From: Paractinoplanes polyasparticus
GTDB taxonomy: Bacteria > Actinomycetota > Actinomycetes > Mycobacteriales > Micromonosporaceae
Assembly (NCBI RefSeq): GCF_019710575.1
Contig: NZ_JAHWFK010000056.1
Span: forward strand, 1 to 64,000
Direction: 5' to 3'
Length of the DNA stretch: 64,000 bases
Below, piece by piece: positions 18,942 through 28,756 of the stretch. The notes under the pieces were generated by a model, which was given only the letters and a program-made list of their open reading frames with translations, was not told the DNA's origin and searched no databases. The position numbers were made by a program, and so were the translations under genes. Position 1 is the stretch's first letter, and every line of letters starts with the position of its first letter.

Positions 18942-21900
18942 GTGGAGTTCGGTCTGCTCGGTCCGCTCGAGGTGGTCCACGAAGGACGGTTGTTGCCGAT
19001 CCGGGCTGGTAAGCAAAGGGCGCTGCTCGCTGCCCTGCTCCTGCGTACGGGAAGATCAGTGCCGCTCGACGAGCTGGTCGACATCGTCTGGGGCGACGGG
19101 TCACCGGCCAATCCGCGGAGCACCATCCAGATCTACGTGAATCGGCTGCGCGCGGCGGTCGGCGACGTCATCGAGACCACCTCCGACGGGTACCGGATCG
19201 CAGCCCGGGCGACGGACGTCGACATCGGGCGTTTCGAGGAACTGCTCGCCCGCGCCGGCAGCCACGGCGAGCGCGGCGATCTGCCCGGTGAGGCCGAAGC
19301 CCTGCGCGAGGCGCTGGCCCTGTGGCGGGGCGAACCGCTCGCGGACGTGCCCTCCGACGTCCTGCACCGGGAGGTCGCGCCGCATCTGCGCGAGCAGCGC
19401 ATGCGCGCGCTGGAACGGCGCATCGACGTGGATCTGAGCCACGGCCGGCACGCGGAGCTGACCGGTGAGCTGATGGTGTTGACAGCCCAGCATCCCCTGC
19501 GGGAACGGCTGTGGGCGCAGCTCATGTCGGCGTTCCACCGTGGCGGGAGGCAGGCGGACGCGCTGGAGGCGTACCAGACGGTGCGCCACCGGCTCGCCGA
19601 CGAACTCGGCATCGATCCCGGCCCCGAACTGCAGGAGATACACGCGGCCGTGCTGGCCGGCGGATCGACGCAGGACGGGTCGACCACCCGGCCGCGGATT
19701 CCGAGACAGCTGCCGCCCGCACCCCATCGCTTCACCGGCCGGGCAAGCGAGCTCGCCCGGTTGGACGCCCTGCTGCGTGACACCGGACCGGACGGAACAC
19801 CGCTGATCGGCGCCGTCACCGGCACGGCTGGAGTCGGGAAGTCGGCACTGGCGGCGCATTGGGCCCGGCGGGTCGCCGACGAGTTTCCCGACGGGCAGCT
19901 GTGGGTGAACCTGCGCGGCCACGGCCCTGACCGGACCGTGCCGCCTGAGCAGGCGCTCGCGGTGCTCCTGCGCGGCTTGGGCGTCCCCGGCACAGAGATC
20001 CCGGTGGAGCCGGAAGCTCGGGCCGGGCTCTACCGATCGTTGCTCGAGGGCCGCCGGATGCTGATTGTGCTGGACAACGCCCGCAACCCGGGTCAGGTCC
20101 GGCCCCTGCTGCCCGGCGCCCCCGGTTGCTTCGTCCTGCTGACCAGCCGCGACGACATGACCGGCCTGGTGGTTCGCGACGGCGCCGTCCGGGTCCGGCT
20201 GGATCTGCTCACCCACCCGGAATCCGTCGCACTGCTCCGGAAGTTGCTCGGTCCGACGGCTGTCGACGACGACCCCGAGGCGCTGGACGAGCTGGTCCGG
20301 CTGTGTGCCCGACTGCCGCTGGCGCTGCGGATCGCCGCAGACCGGGTCGCCGGCGGGAATACCCCGCTCCCGGATGCGGTCGAAGACCTGGACCACGGAC
20401 GCCGGCTGGACGCGTTTGCCGCAGGCGGCGACCCCCACACGGCGCTGCGGGCGGTGCTCTCCTGGTCGTACCGGGCGCTTCAGCCCGCCGCGGCCGGACT
20501 GTTCCGCCTTCTCGGACTCGTCCCGGGCGACGACTGGGACGCGCCGGCCGCCGCGGCCCTCGCCCGTCAGCCGCTCGCCGACGTGGAACCGCTCCTCGGC
20601 GCCCTGACGTCAGCGCACCTGATCGAGCAATACCGTGACCGGTACGGAATGCACGATCTGCTCCGGGCGTACGCCATCGAGCTTGTCGACCGTGAGCCCG
20701 ACCGGGAGGTCGCGTGGCAGGGGCTGTGCCACCACTACCTGGCCAGGTCGGCAGCCGCAGCGGAGCGCACCTTCCCGGTGGAACTCGGCCTGCCGCGGCC
20801 GCCGGCCGACCCGGCCGGTTTCGGTACGGCCGAGGAGTCCGTCCGCTGGCTGGACGCCAACCGGGTGTGCGTCGTGGCGGCGTGTCGCCGTGCCGCCGAC
20901 ACCGGGCCGCTGGAGGTCGCCTGGCAGCTGGCCGACGTGCTGCGGGCCTACCTGTTCCAGAACCGGCACACGGCCGACGCGCGCACCGTTGTCGAGGCCG
21001 GCTTGTCGGCCGCACGTCAGGCCGGCGACGTGCGGGCCGAGGCCACCATGTCGTACGCGCTCGGCAGCCTGTGCGGCCTCGTGGACGACTTCGCGGGGGC
21101 GCGCCGGAACCACCGGACCGCACTCGATCTGTTCGGCCAGGTCGACGACCGGGACGGCCGGGTCGCGGCGACGGTCGGGCTGGGCTCGGCCCACGCCGAC
21201 CTCGGTGAGCTGACGCAGGCACGGGCGCTGCTCGGCGAGGCCGTCGTCGAGGCCCGCCGGCAGGGACTGGCCGACCTGACCGGGATCGCCCTCGCCACCC
21301 TGTTCGCCCTGCATCACAGCGAGGGAGAACTGCACGCCGCGGTCACCTGCATCACCGAAGCCCTGGACCTGTTCCGCGCGAAGGCGAACAACCAGCGCGT
21401 GATCCCGATGTTGATCAACCGGGCGGTGTCGACGCGGCTGATCGGCCAGTACGACGAGTCATGGCGAGACGTGACCGAGGGACTGGCCCTCGCTCGCAAG
21501 GCGGGGATGCGGCACTACGAGGCCAGCGCCAACGTCGTGCTGGCGCTGACGGCTCTCGACACCCGGCAGCCCGACGTGGCATTCGACCATGCGACGCAGG
21601 GACTGCAGCTCATTCTGACCGCGGGACTGAAGGAGTACGAGGCGGCGGCCCGCACGGCTCTGGGCTGGACGCACTGGGTGCGAGGCGAGGACGACCTCGC
21701 CGTCGAGTCTCACGCCCGCTGCCTGGAGATCGCCCAGGAGACCGGCTTCGTGTTGTCCGAACTCCAGGGACACATCGGCCTGGCCAGCGGGCACTATCGG
21801 CTCGGTAACGTCGACACCGCGCTCGAGCACGTACGGCAGGCGTTGTCGGGCGCCCACGAGCGACGGTTCCGGCTGGCCGAATGCCAGGCGGCCCAACTGC

Positions 21901-22031
21901 TGGCAATGATCGCCGCCGACCGCGGGGACCTGGCCGCCCACCGCGAGCACGCGGCCCGCGCCGAGCAGATCAAACAGGACACCGGCTATCTGCCCTCGTG
22001 GTACATGCCCGGCCCGGGAGCGCGATCATAG
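18942..22031 (+). CDS. SARP/AfsR-type transcriptional regulator with BTAD, NB-ARC and TPR domains
   Basis: 1029 residues from GTG 18942 (ATG 18915 is an alternative; neither has a strong ribosome site). The OmpR-like winged helix (1-90, VEFGLLGPLEVVHEGR) and bacterial transcriptional activation domain (about 97-245, DIGRFEELLARAG) form the SARP core. A linker leads to an NB-ARC STAND ATPase with P-loop GTAGVGKSALA (about 292-302). TPR repeats occupy about 650-1020. Large SARPs of this kind (AfsR-like) activate secondary metabolism or development genes in response to ATP and partner binding. No biosynthetic cluster is adjacent. The gene ends 6 bp into the convergent kinase gene. Confidence 0.92.
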   Translation: MEFGLLGPLEVVHEGRLLPIRAGKQRALLAALLLRTGRSVPLDELVDIVWGDGSPANPRSTIQIYVNRLRAAVGDVIETTSDGYRIAARATDVDIGRFEELLARAGSHGERGDLPGEAEALREALALWRGEPLADVPSDVLHREVAPHLREQRMRALERRIDVDLSHGRHAELTGELMVLTAQHPLRERLWAQLMSAFHRGGRQADALEAYQTVRHRLADELGIDPGPELQEIHAAVLAGGSTQDGSTTRPRIPRQLPPAPHRFTGRASELARLDALLRDTGPDGTPLIGAVTGTAGVGKSALAAHWARRVADEFPDGQLWVNLRGHGPDRTVPPEQALAVLLRGLGVPGTEIPVEPEARAGLYRSLLEGRRMLIVLDNARNPGQVRPLLPGAPGCFVLLTSRDDMTGLVVRDGAVRVRLDLLTHPESVALLRKLLGPTAVDDDPEALDELVRLCARLPLALRIAADRVAGGNTPLPDAVEDLDHGRRLDAFAAGGDPHTALRAVLSWSYRALQPAAAGLFRLLGLVPGDDWDAPAAAALARQPLADVEPLLGALTSAHLIEQYRDRYGMHDLLRAYAIELVDREPDREVAWQGLCHHYLARSAAAAERTFPVELGLPRPPADPAGFGTAEESVRWLDANRVCVVAACRRAADTGPLEVAWQLADVLRAYLFQNRHTADARTVVEAGLSAARQAGDVRAEATMSYALGSLCGLVDDFAGARRNHRTALDLFGQVDDRDGRVAATVGLGSAHADLGELTQARALLGEAVVEARRQGLADLTGIALATLFALHHSEGELHAAVTCITEALDLFRAKANNQRVIPMLINRAVSTRLIGQYDESWRDVTEGLALARKAGMRHYEASANVVLALTALDTRQPDVAFDHATQGLQLILTAGLKEYEAAARTALGWTHWVRGEDDLAVESHARCLEIAQETGFVLSELQGHIGLASGHYRLGNVDTALEHVRQALSGAHERRFRLAECQAAQLLAMIAADRGDLAAHREHAARAEQIKQDTGYLPSWYMPGPGARS

Positions 22032-23996
22032 CCGAACGTGGGACCGGCTTCTTTCGCGCGTCGCTGCGAGCTTGTGGAGCAGGTCGGCGGCGGTGAAGGG
22101 CTTCTCGAGGAAGGCGATGTCCTCGTCGAGGATGCGGGTGGTGCCGAGCAGGCCGTTGCTGTAGCCGGACATGTAGAGCACGGGAAGGCCGGGCTGGCGT
22201 TCGTGCAGCAGCTCGGCCAGACGTCGCCCGGAGATCCCGGGAATGATCACGTCGGTGAGCAGGGCGTCGCAGCCGTGTTCTTCGTACAGGGCAAGCGCTT
22301 CCGTGGCATCGGCGGCGGTGAGCACGTGGTATCCGGCGCCGGTGAGGATGCGGGTGGTCACACGGGCGAGAGCTGGTTCGTCCTCGACGACGAGCACCGT
22401 GCTGCCGTCTCCTCGCGGCGGCGGCGTTGTCGCCACGGGCGAGGATGCGGTCGTGTCAGCCGCTGTGGTCACCAGTGGAAGGTAGATCCGGAAGGTGGTG
22501 CCGATGCCCGGTTCCGAGTACACGTTGATACTGCCTCCGGCTTCGGTCACGATGCCGTAGACGGTGGCAAGGCCCAGTCCGGTGCCTTGGCCCTGGGGCT
22601 TGGTCGTGTAGAACGGTTCGAACATCCGCGCTGCGGTCTCCGGCGACATCCCCTCGCCGGTGTCGCTGACCAGCAGGCGGGCGTAGGTGCCGGCGGGCAA
22701 GGGTGGTTGCATGTCGATTTCGTCGCCGTCCAGGGTGGCGCAGTTGGCTTCCAGCACCAGCGTGCCGCCTTCAGACATCGCGTCGCGGGCGTTGACTGCC
22801 AGGTTCAACAGCACCTGTTGGAGTTGGCCGGGATCGGCGCGCACGGTCACCGGCTCCGGCGAGTGCACCGCAATCAGGTCGATGTGCTTGCCGATGGTTC
22901 GTTCCAACATCATTTGAACTTCGGTGACCGCCGCGTTGAGATCCACGTCCTGAGGCTGGATGGCCTCCGCGCGGGTGAAGGTCAGCAACTGCCGGGTCAG
23001 GTTGGTGGCCCGCTCCACCGCCGTACGTACCTGAGTCAGGTCAGTCTGAACGTCCGGCCGATCAGTGGTCTGCTCCGCCACGAACTCGGTGTAGTTGGCG
23101 ATGATCGCCAGGATGTTGTTGAAGTCGTGGGCGACGCCGCCGGCCAGCTTGCCGAGACTCTCCATGCGCTGTGCTTGATTGCTACGTTCCTCGATGGCGC
23201 GCCGGCGTTCGGCGGCCTCCTTCGCCGCGGTGATGTCACGGGCGACGGCCGAGGCCCCGATGACGGCGCCGGCCTGATCCTTGATCGGCGTGATGCTCAG
23301 CGCGACGTCGACGAGTGTCCCGTCCTTGCGTAGCCGCCGCGTCTCGTACGCGATGCCACGCTCACCCTGCCTGACCCGGGCGAGCGCGTCCTGCTGCTCG
23401 CCGAATCCCGTCTCGTCGGCCAACATGGTGGCGAGCCGGCCGAGGACCTCATCGGCCTTGTACCCGAAAAGGCGTTCCGCGCCACCGTTCCACGCCGTGA
23501 TGATCCCTTCCGGAGTGACGCCCACGACCGCGTCGTCGGTATGTTCGACCACGGTCGCCAGGGTGGCGCGATGAGCCTCCGCGGCGTCCCGGGCGGCGCG
23601 TTCCCGAGCGTCGGCCTCGTCCAGCCGGCGCTGGCCCCACGGGTCGACGTAGATGGCGCCCTTGCCCAGCAGGACGCCGTATCCCCGGCGCAGCGTCCAG
23701 TAGTAGACGCCTACGGCGGCGGTGAAGAGGTCCCACAGCGCCGAGGTCCACGGCCATCCGGCGCCGTCCGTGTGGGTCAGGTGAGCGGCCGGGACCTGGA
23801 TGACTGTCCGGTAGGCCATCACCGCGTGCAGACCGTGGCCGACCGCGCAACTGAAGAAGATCAACGCGGTGGCGGTGGCGAGCCTGTTGGTGCGCAGTTG
23901 CCCGGCCCGGGCGACCGGTACCACGATCGCCACCGTGATTGCCGCATAGGCGGCCATGATCACCAGATTGCCCAGTAGATAGATCTGGTCCGGCAT
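22026..23996 (-). CDS. Hybrid sensor histidine kinase (membrane sensor, PAS, HisKA, HATPase, receiver)
   Basis: 656 residues from ATG 23996, preceded by GGAGGGG. Three N-terminal hydrophobic segments (about 6-110) form a membrane sensor. A PAS domain (about 145-265) precedes the HisKA box GGVAHDFNN with the phospho-His near 289, an HATPase domain (GEGMSPETAARMFEPFYTTK) and a C-terminal receiver with phospho-Asp near 582 (LLTDVIIPG) and Lys in LEKPF. It can accept the phosphate internally. No separate response regulator or DNA-binding output is nearby. Its promoter region is shared with the divergent SnoaL-like gene and holds a duplicated 14-bp motif. Confidence 0.92.
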   Translation of the reverse strand: MPDQIYLLGNLVIMAAYAAITVAIVVPVARAGQLRTNRLATATALIFFSCAVGHGLHAVMAYRTVIQVPAAHLTHTDGAGWPWTSALWDLFTAAVGVYYWTLRRGYGVLLGKGAIYVDPWGQRRLDEADARERAARDAAEAHRATLATVVEHTDDAVVGVTPEGIITAWNGGAERLFGYKADEVLGRLATMLADETGFGEQQDALARVRQGERGIAYETRRLRKDGTLVDVALSITPIKDQAGAVIGASAVARDITAAKEAAERRRAIEERSNQAQRMESLGKLAGGVAHDFNNILAIIANYTEFVAEQTTDRPDVQTDLTQVRTAVERATNLTRQLLTFTRAEAIQPQDVDLNAAVTEVQMMLERTIGKHIDLIAVHSPEPVTVRADPGQLQQVLLNLAVNARDAMSEGGTLVLEANCATLDGDEIDMQPPLPAGTYARLLVSDTGEGMSPETAARMFEPFYTTKPQGQGTGLGLATVYGIVTEAGGSINVYSEPGIGTTFRIYLPLVTTAADTTASSPVATTPPPRGDGSTVLVVEDEPALARVTTRILTGAGYHVLTAADATEALALYEEHGCDALLTDVIIPGISGRRLAELLHERQPGLPVLYMSGYSNGLLGTTRILDEDIAFLEKPFTAADLLHKLAATRERSRSHVRL

Positions 23997-24053
23997 ACCC
24001 CTCCGTTCGGACAACCGCGCTGCAACCTGAGGGTGCCCGCTCTTTACATTGCG

Positions 24054-24105
24054 GTCGTATTGCAAAAGGCCGCCGACGCGGATACGGTGCAGTCGTATTG
24101 CAAAA
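24054..24105. promoter_or_regulatory. Two copies of a 14-bp direct repeat in a divergent promoter region
   Basis: GTCGTATTGCAAAA occurs at 24054-24067 and again at 24092-24105, exactly 38 bp apart, between the kinase and SnoaL-like genes. The copies are the AT-richest pieces of the region. They look like two sites for one regulator acting on one or both genes. Confidence 0.6.
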
Positions 24106-24147
24106 CCGGCGGACGCCGAGACTCGGCCGCGAAGGGAAGCGATCACC

Positions 24148-24573
24148 ATGACGGATTCGATCGAGAGGCACGTGACGGTCGTACGGACGGCCTTCGAAAA
24201 GATGCAGCGCGGCGACCTCGACGCGTGCGCCGAACAGCTCACCGAAAATTTCATCATCAACCTGCCCGGACTGCCCGAGCCCCTGCACGGCCGCGAGGTC
24301 TGGAAGTTCGGCGTCCAAGCCATGCGCGACGGATTCCCCGACCTTCGCATCACGATCGAGGACATCTTCGGCGCCGATGACAGGGTCGCGGTGCGTCTGC
24401 ACTTCAGCGGCACCCACACCGGATCATTCCAGGATGTGCCGGCCACTCAGCGGCAGGTCGCGTTCTCCAGCATTGACATCTACCGCGTCGAAGGCGACAA
24501 GCTGGCGGAGGAATGGGTGTCACCCGACATGATGGGCCTCATGCGGCAGATCTCCGACCCCGCCCACTCCTGA
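24148..24573 (+). CDS. SnoaL-like (NTF2-fold) protein, ester-cyclase type
   Basis: 141 residues, a complete small alpha+beta cone fold of the SnoaL/NTF2 group: N-terminal helix VRTAFEKMQRGDLDACAEQL, then ENFIINLPGLPEPLHGRE, PDLRITIEDIFG and the strand VAVRLHFSGTHTGSF. The ATG at 24148 follows GAAGGGA at good spacing. Members include polyketide cyclases, but most are of unknown activity; no polyketide genes are near. It is divergent from the hybrid kinase. Confidence 0.8.
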   Translation: MTDSIERHVTVVRTAFEKMQRGDLDACAEQLTENFIINLPGLPEPLHGREVWKFGVQAMRDGFPDLRITIEDIFGADDRVAVRLHFSGTHTGSFQDVPATQRQVAFSSIDIYRVEGDKLAEEWVSPDMMGLMRQISDPAHS

Positions 24574-24606
24574 CACCGCATGTGCGGAGCTGCAGGGCGC
24601 AGAGCG

Positions 24607-26235
24607 TCAGTACGTGAAGCGGGACAGGCTGCCCTGCAGTGCGCTTGCAACGCGGGCGAGGTCGTCCGAGGTCTGTGCGGTGTTGGCGGCCGCATTGGTG
24701 GTTTCCGATGCGGCGGCGGCGACCGCGGCGATGCTTTCGCTGATCTGGGACGCGCCGGTCGCAACCTCGTTGACGTTGCGGCTCATCTCGCTGGTGGTCG
24801 CGGTCTGTTCCTCGACGGCGGCAGCGATGGACGACTGGGTCACGTTGATCTGCTCGATGATCTGGCTGATGTCCTCGATGGCCACGACTGCCGCCTCGGA
24901 GTCGTCCTGGATCGCCGCGACCCGGGTGGAGATGTCCTCGGTGGCGCGGGCGGTCTGCTGTGCGAGCTCCTTGACCTCACCGGCGACGACCGCGAAGCCC
25001 TTGCCGAGCTCACCGGCCCGGGCCGCCTCGATGGTGGCGTTGAGGGCCAGCAGGTTCGTCTGCTCCGCAATCGAGGTGATCAGCTTGACCACCTCGCCGA
25101 TCTCGTTGGACGAGGCGCCCAGCTTGTTGAGGATCTCGCCGGCCCTCGCCGAAGCCGTCACCGCTCCCGCGGCAACGCCGGCGGCGCTGGTGGTCGACCG
25201 GGCGATCTCGCTGATGGACGCTCCGATCTCGTCCGACCCGGCCGCGATCGTGCTGATGTTCACGCTGATCTGTTCCGTTGCCGAGGACGCCGTGTGGGCT
25301 TGCGCCGATGACCGCTCGGCCGACTCGTTGACCAGCGCCGCGACAGCTGCGAGTTCCTCGGACGACGAGGCGAGCGTGTCCACGTTGCCGCCGATGTCGC
25401 GCATGGCGCCGCTGATGCGGTCCAGCGCTGTGTTCAACGCTCCGCCCATCCGCCCGACTTCGTCGGTGGTGTCCACCGGTAGCCGGCCGAGGAGCTCCCC
25501 CTCGGCGACCCGTTCCAGGACCGTCACCGCACGGCCGAGTGGCCGGGCCACCGCCCGGCTGATGACGACCACGATGATCGCCGACAGGATGGCCGCGGCC
25601 ACGACGATGACGATGATGGTCGTGGTGGCCCGGGCGGCTGCTGTATCGGACTCGCTTTGCGTCTTGACTGCGAAGTCGTCCTCCGACTGGATCAGGTCCG
25701 CCAGGGCCTTGTCTACGGTATTGAGGAAGGGCTGCGCTTCCGCGCCGCGCACCGCGACGAACCGGGCCACGTTATTCGCGAGCGCGAGGGGTACAAGCTT
25801 CTCGTCGCGCACCTTCCGGTAGCCGGCCAGACCTTGCTCGAGCGCGGCGATCTGACTTTCGCGGCCTTCCACACCGGTCGCCTTGTAGTCGGCGAGATTC
25901 TTGTCGACCTGACTGTCCAGCGTCCGCATCTTTTCCTGGGTCGCATCCATGCCGGCCTGGTCGGCAATGATCAGCAGATTCACCAGCTGGAACCGGATCT
26001 GAGCGACTGCGGTACCGGTCGCGCCGATGTACTCGATGGCCTTCAGGTTGGAGGTGTACATGCCCTTCATCCGGTCGTTGGCCGCCTGCACCTGCAGGAC
26101 ACCGATGACACCGATGACAACAGCCAGCGCGCACACGATCGCGAAACTGAAGACCAACTTGCCGGCCACCCGAAGGTTCCTCAGCTGGGCCAGCGGGCCT
26201 CGGGCCCGTGACGCCGCGGCAACATCGACCACCAT
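24607..26235 (-). CDS. Methyl-accepting chemotaxis protein
   Basis: 542 residues from ATG 26235. TM1 is at about 27-49, a four-helix-bundle sensor domain outside the cell at 50-200, TM2 at about 205-228, then HAMP and the signalling domain with the conserved hairpin region (IAEQTNLLALNATIEAARAG). Chemoreceptors signal through CheA/CheW to flagella. None of those genes are in the window. A receptor is consistent with motile spores as in Actinoplanes. Confidence 0.93.
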   Translation of the reverse strand: MVVDVAAASRARGPLAQLRNLRVAGKLVFSFAIVCALAVVIGVIGVLQVQAANDRMKGMYTSNLKAIEYIGATGTAVAQIRFQLVNLLIIADQAGMDATQEKMRTLDSQVDKNLADYKATGVEGRESQIAALEQGLAGYRKVRDEKLVPLALANNVARFVAVRGAEAQPFLNTVDKALADLIQSEDDFAVKTQSESDTAAARATTTIIVIVVAAAILSAIIVVVISRAVARPLGRAVTVLERVAEGELLGRLPVDTTDEVGRMGGALNTALDRISGAMRDIGGNVDTLASSSEELAAVAALVNESAERSSAQAHTASSATEQISVNISTIAAGSDEIGASISEIARSTTSAAGVAAGAVTASARAGEILNKLGASSNEIGEVVKLITSIAEQTNLLALNATIEAARAGELGKGFAVVAGEVKELAQQTARATEDISTRVAAIQDDSEAAVVAIEDISQIIEQINVTQSSIAAAVEEQTATTSEMSRNVNEVATGASQISESIAAVAAAASETTNAAANTAQTSDDLARVASALQGSLSRFTY

Positions 26236-26476
26236 GATCAGCTCTCCGTCAGTCGCGCCCCGGGACGGTACTCCTGAGGCCCTTCGGAACGTATAACAGC
26301 GGCATGCACGGAAAGGGCGAAAACGTGAACCTCGTAGGCGGATCCGACGAGAAGTAGCGTGCGTCATGCATCGGTGAGAAATCGCCCCGAAGGTTGACGT
26401 CAAGCGTGCGTGTTACCCGTGGGAATTTGAGGCTCCTGCATTCGCATGAGCCGATTCCGGCACCCGGCGCAACTCC

Positions 26477-27120
26477 TCACTGGACAGGATCGAACATGGG
26501 CGCCACAGAAGGATTGGACCGTTGGTGCCGGCGGCTTCGTTCACGAGGTGATGACCACTGCTCGGCGCGGGTAGCCTTTTCACGGAGCTCGGTGAGCATG
26601 AATGCCGCGAGGTCGGCGCGGGACACCTTGGCGGTGAGGGAAAGCCGGAGGTCGGTTCCGGTGCGGTAGTCGCCGGTGCGGGAACCGTTGGTGAGGACGG
26701 GGGCGCGGATCACGGTCCACTCGGCGTCACTGTCGCGGACGAGGGATTCCATCTGTTCCTTGTCCCGGAGCACAGCCCGCTCGAGCAGCCACGATGCGGC
26801 GACATAGGCGGTGCGGCGCCGGCTGTCGGCGACACCGTAGTTGCTCAGGATGATCAGGCGATGGGGGCCGTTGCCGGCTGCGGCCGAGAGCACCGTACGG
26901 ATGCCTTCGGCACAGATGTGAGGGCCTCGTCGTTGCCTGCCCAAGGTGCTGATGATCGCGTCGGCGCCGTCGAGTGTCCGGGCCACCGCAGCGGGATCGC
27001 GCACGTCGCCGCCGACAACATGAAGCTGCGGACGCGGATTGATCCGGGCCGGGTCGCGGTGAGCGCATTGACCTCATGGCCGTGTCGCAGCGCGTCCACG
27101 AGCAGTGGGAATCCGAGACC
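26477..27120 (-). pseudogene. NmrA-like NAD(P)-binding protein, N-terminally truncated and frameshifted
   Basis: The main frame (to 27055) reads RDPARINPRPQLHVVGGDVR, then DGADAIISTLG and an atypical SDR body ending at 26477. The preceding part, VGLGFPLLVDALRHGHEVNAL, is in another frame (about 27060-27120), so there is a one-base shift near 27056-27062. The first beta strand and the start of the glycine motif are missing. Intact NmrA-like proteins are NAD(P)-binding regulators or reductases. The broken end abuts a gene fragment on the other strand. Confidence 0.7.
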
Positions 27121-27234
27121 CACTTGAACGCACACCTGGCCGGCATCGCGATGTCCGCGCCGCCGATGCCGGAAGTGCGCAGCGTGGAGCTCGTCCGGTA
27201 CCAGATCAGCGGGTTCGGCCCGCTCCAAGGCTGA
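27076..27234 (+). pseudogene. C-terminal fragment resembling an antibiotic-biosynthesis monooxygenase (ABM) domain
   Basis: The open frame encodes VHEQWESETHLNAHLAGIAM followed by SVELVRYQISGFGPLQG and a stop at 27232-27234. The W-E/D-S-E...H-L...L pattern is typical of the second half of ABM-fold proteins. The first half is absent, and its place is taken by the minus-strand NmrA fragment. The two fragments meet at about 27105. Confidence 0.35.
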
Positions 27235-27297
27235 GCGGGGCGCTGTTCCGGTCGTGTGTTTCGACTGCGGACGAAGACACGGCTTACGATCGCAGCG

Positions 27298-27685
27298 ATG
27301 TCACCAGACCGAGCGAACACCGACGTGCGCGCCAAGGCAGGCAGGCCCCAGCGCGCCGACGGCCGGCGCAATCAGGCACGAGTCCTCGAGGGGGCTTCGC
27401 CGCCTTCGCCGCTCACGGCGCCTCGGTGTCGATCCGTGAGATCGCCCGCCGGGCCGGCGTGAGCACCGGCACCGTCACCCGGCACTACCCCACCAAGGAG
27501 TCGCTCTTCCGGGCGGTCGCGCTGCACCGGATCGAACACCTGGTCCGCAGCGCGGAGGACATCGCCGCCCGGGAATCCCCGGCAACAGCCTTTTTCACCT
27601 TCTTCGCGTTCCTGGTACGGCAGAGCGCGGCCGATCACGCCGTCGGTGACGCCCTCACCGGCGCCGTCCGATCAGCTGAACGGAG
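27298..27685 (+). pseudogene. TetR-family regulator, frameshifted and C-terminally truncated
   Basis: ATG 27298 opens KAGRPQRADGRRNQARVLEG. After the five-G run at 27390-27394 the continuation is in another frame: FAAFAAHGASVSIREIARRA, then GVSTGTVTRHYPTKESLF, a full TetR helix-turn-helix. The ligand-binding domain starts (TAFFTFFAFLVRQSAADHAV) but loses family character near 27670, just before the end of the convergent amidohydrolase gene at 27689. It therefore lacks both an intact frame and most of its sensor domain. Confidence 0.7.
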
Positions 27686-27688
27686 CGC

Positions 27689-28738
27689 TCATCGCAGCTG
27701 CAGGAGGCGATCGGCGTTGGTCGAGTACACCTTGGCCAGCACGTCCGACGGCAGGCCGACCGCCGAGATGTCCCAGCGGCCCTGCGGTGGCACGGGCGCA
27801 TCGGGGGCGTAGGCGAAGCATTCGTCCTCGGTCTCGAGGAACCGCCAGTAGACCTCGTACGCCGCCCGCGTCGCCGGGAAGGCGTCCGAGCCGAAGAGGA
27901 CCCGGTCCGGATGGCCGAGGATCAGCCGGCGGGTGGCGCGGGGCTGCCGGCCCAGCTCGGCCAGCCGTCCGCCCAGGTCGATGTGGAAGTTCGCGTGCCG
28001 GCGCAGCATGCCGTCCACCCAGGCCAGGTCCTCGGCCGCGCAGCCGGCGTGCGCGCCGATGAACGTGGTGCCCGGCGCACCGGCCACCACCGCCTCCAGG
28101 GCCTGCATCAGCCGGTCGAAGCTGGGATGTTCGGGGCCGCCGAACCACCAGTCCGGGTTCTGCGCCAGTTCCTCGAGACGCTCGTTGCGGGCGTCCAGCG
28201 GCGCGAAGAAGGCGAGCGGATCCGCGGTGTGGATGAGCACCGGCAACCCGAGCTCGCCCGCGGCCGCGAAGACGTCGGTCAGGCGGCGATCGTCCGGCAG
28301 CACCCGCCGGCCGTCCGCGTCGGTGACGCCGAGTCCGAGGTCCTTCCACACCTTGAGGCCGCGAGCGCCGGCATCGCGGGCTCGGCGCAGCGCGGCGATC
28401 AGCGTGCCCGTCGGATCGGGCCGGTGCAGGGCTGTCCAGTCCAGGTGGCAGAACGTCGCGAACCGGCCGGGGTGCGCCTGGTCGTACCGGGCGATGTTCG
28501 CGTCGAGCTCCGCGCCCCACCGGCCGTCCAGGTTGACGATCGTGCGTATTCCGGCGGAGTCCATGAGATCCAGCAGCGCGCCGACGTCGGGGATCAGCCA
28601 GTCGCCGTCGCCGAGCCAGCGGCCGAGGTGGTTGTGGATGTCGACGGCCGCTGTCGACGCCCGGGGAACGCGGGTCTGCGGGCGGCGGATCGACGACACC
28701 GGCATGTAGTCGCGCAACCGCACGTCGTCGAGGTTCAT
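27689..28738 (-). CDS. Amidohydrolase-2 family metal-dependent hydrolase
   Basis: 349 residues, TIM-barrel amidohydrolase. Metal and catalytic residues are present: DIHNH (H-x-H), LIHTADP, FIGAHAG and the late Asp in LFGSDAF. The family includes decarboxylases and lactone or amide hydrolases; the substrate cannot be read from sequence. The ATG at 28738 has GAAGGAAG upstream. A strong hairpin separates it from the two DUF4832 genes transcribed in the same direction, so it may have a weaker or separate expression. Context suggests a role in sugar or sugar-acid metabolism. Confidence 0.85.
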   Translation of the reverse strand: MNLDDVRLRDYMPVSSIRRPQTRVPRASTAAVDIHNHLGRWLGDGDWLIPDVGALLDLMDSAGIRTIVNLDGRWGAELDANIARYDQAHPGRFATFCHLDWTALHRPDPTGTLIAALRRARDAGARGLKVWKDLGLGVTDADGRRVLPDDRRLTDVFAAAGELGLPVLIHTADPLAFFAPLDARNERLEELAQNPDWWFGGPEHPSFDRLMQALEAVVAGAPGTTFIGAHAGCAAEDLAWVDGMLRRHANFHIDLGGRLAELGRQPRATRRLILGHPDRVLFGSDAFPATRAAYEVYWRFLETEDECFAYAPDAPVPPQGRWDISAVGLPSDVLAKVYSTNADRLLQLR

Positions 28739-28756
28739 GCGCTTCCTTCGGGTCGA

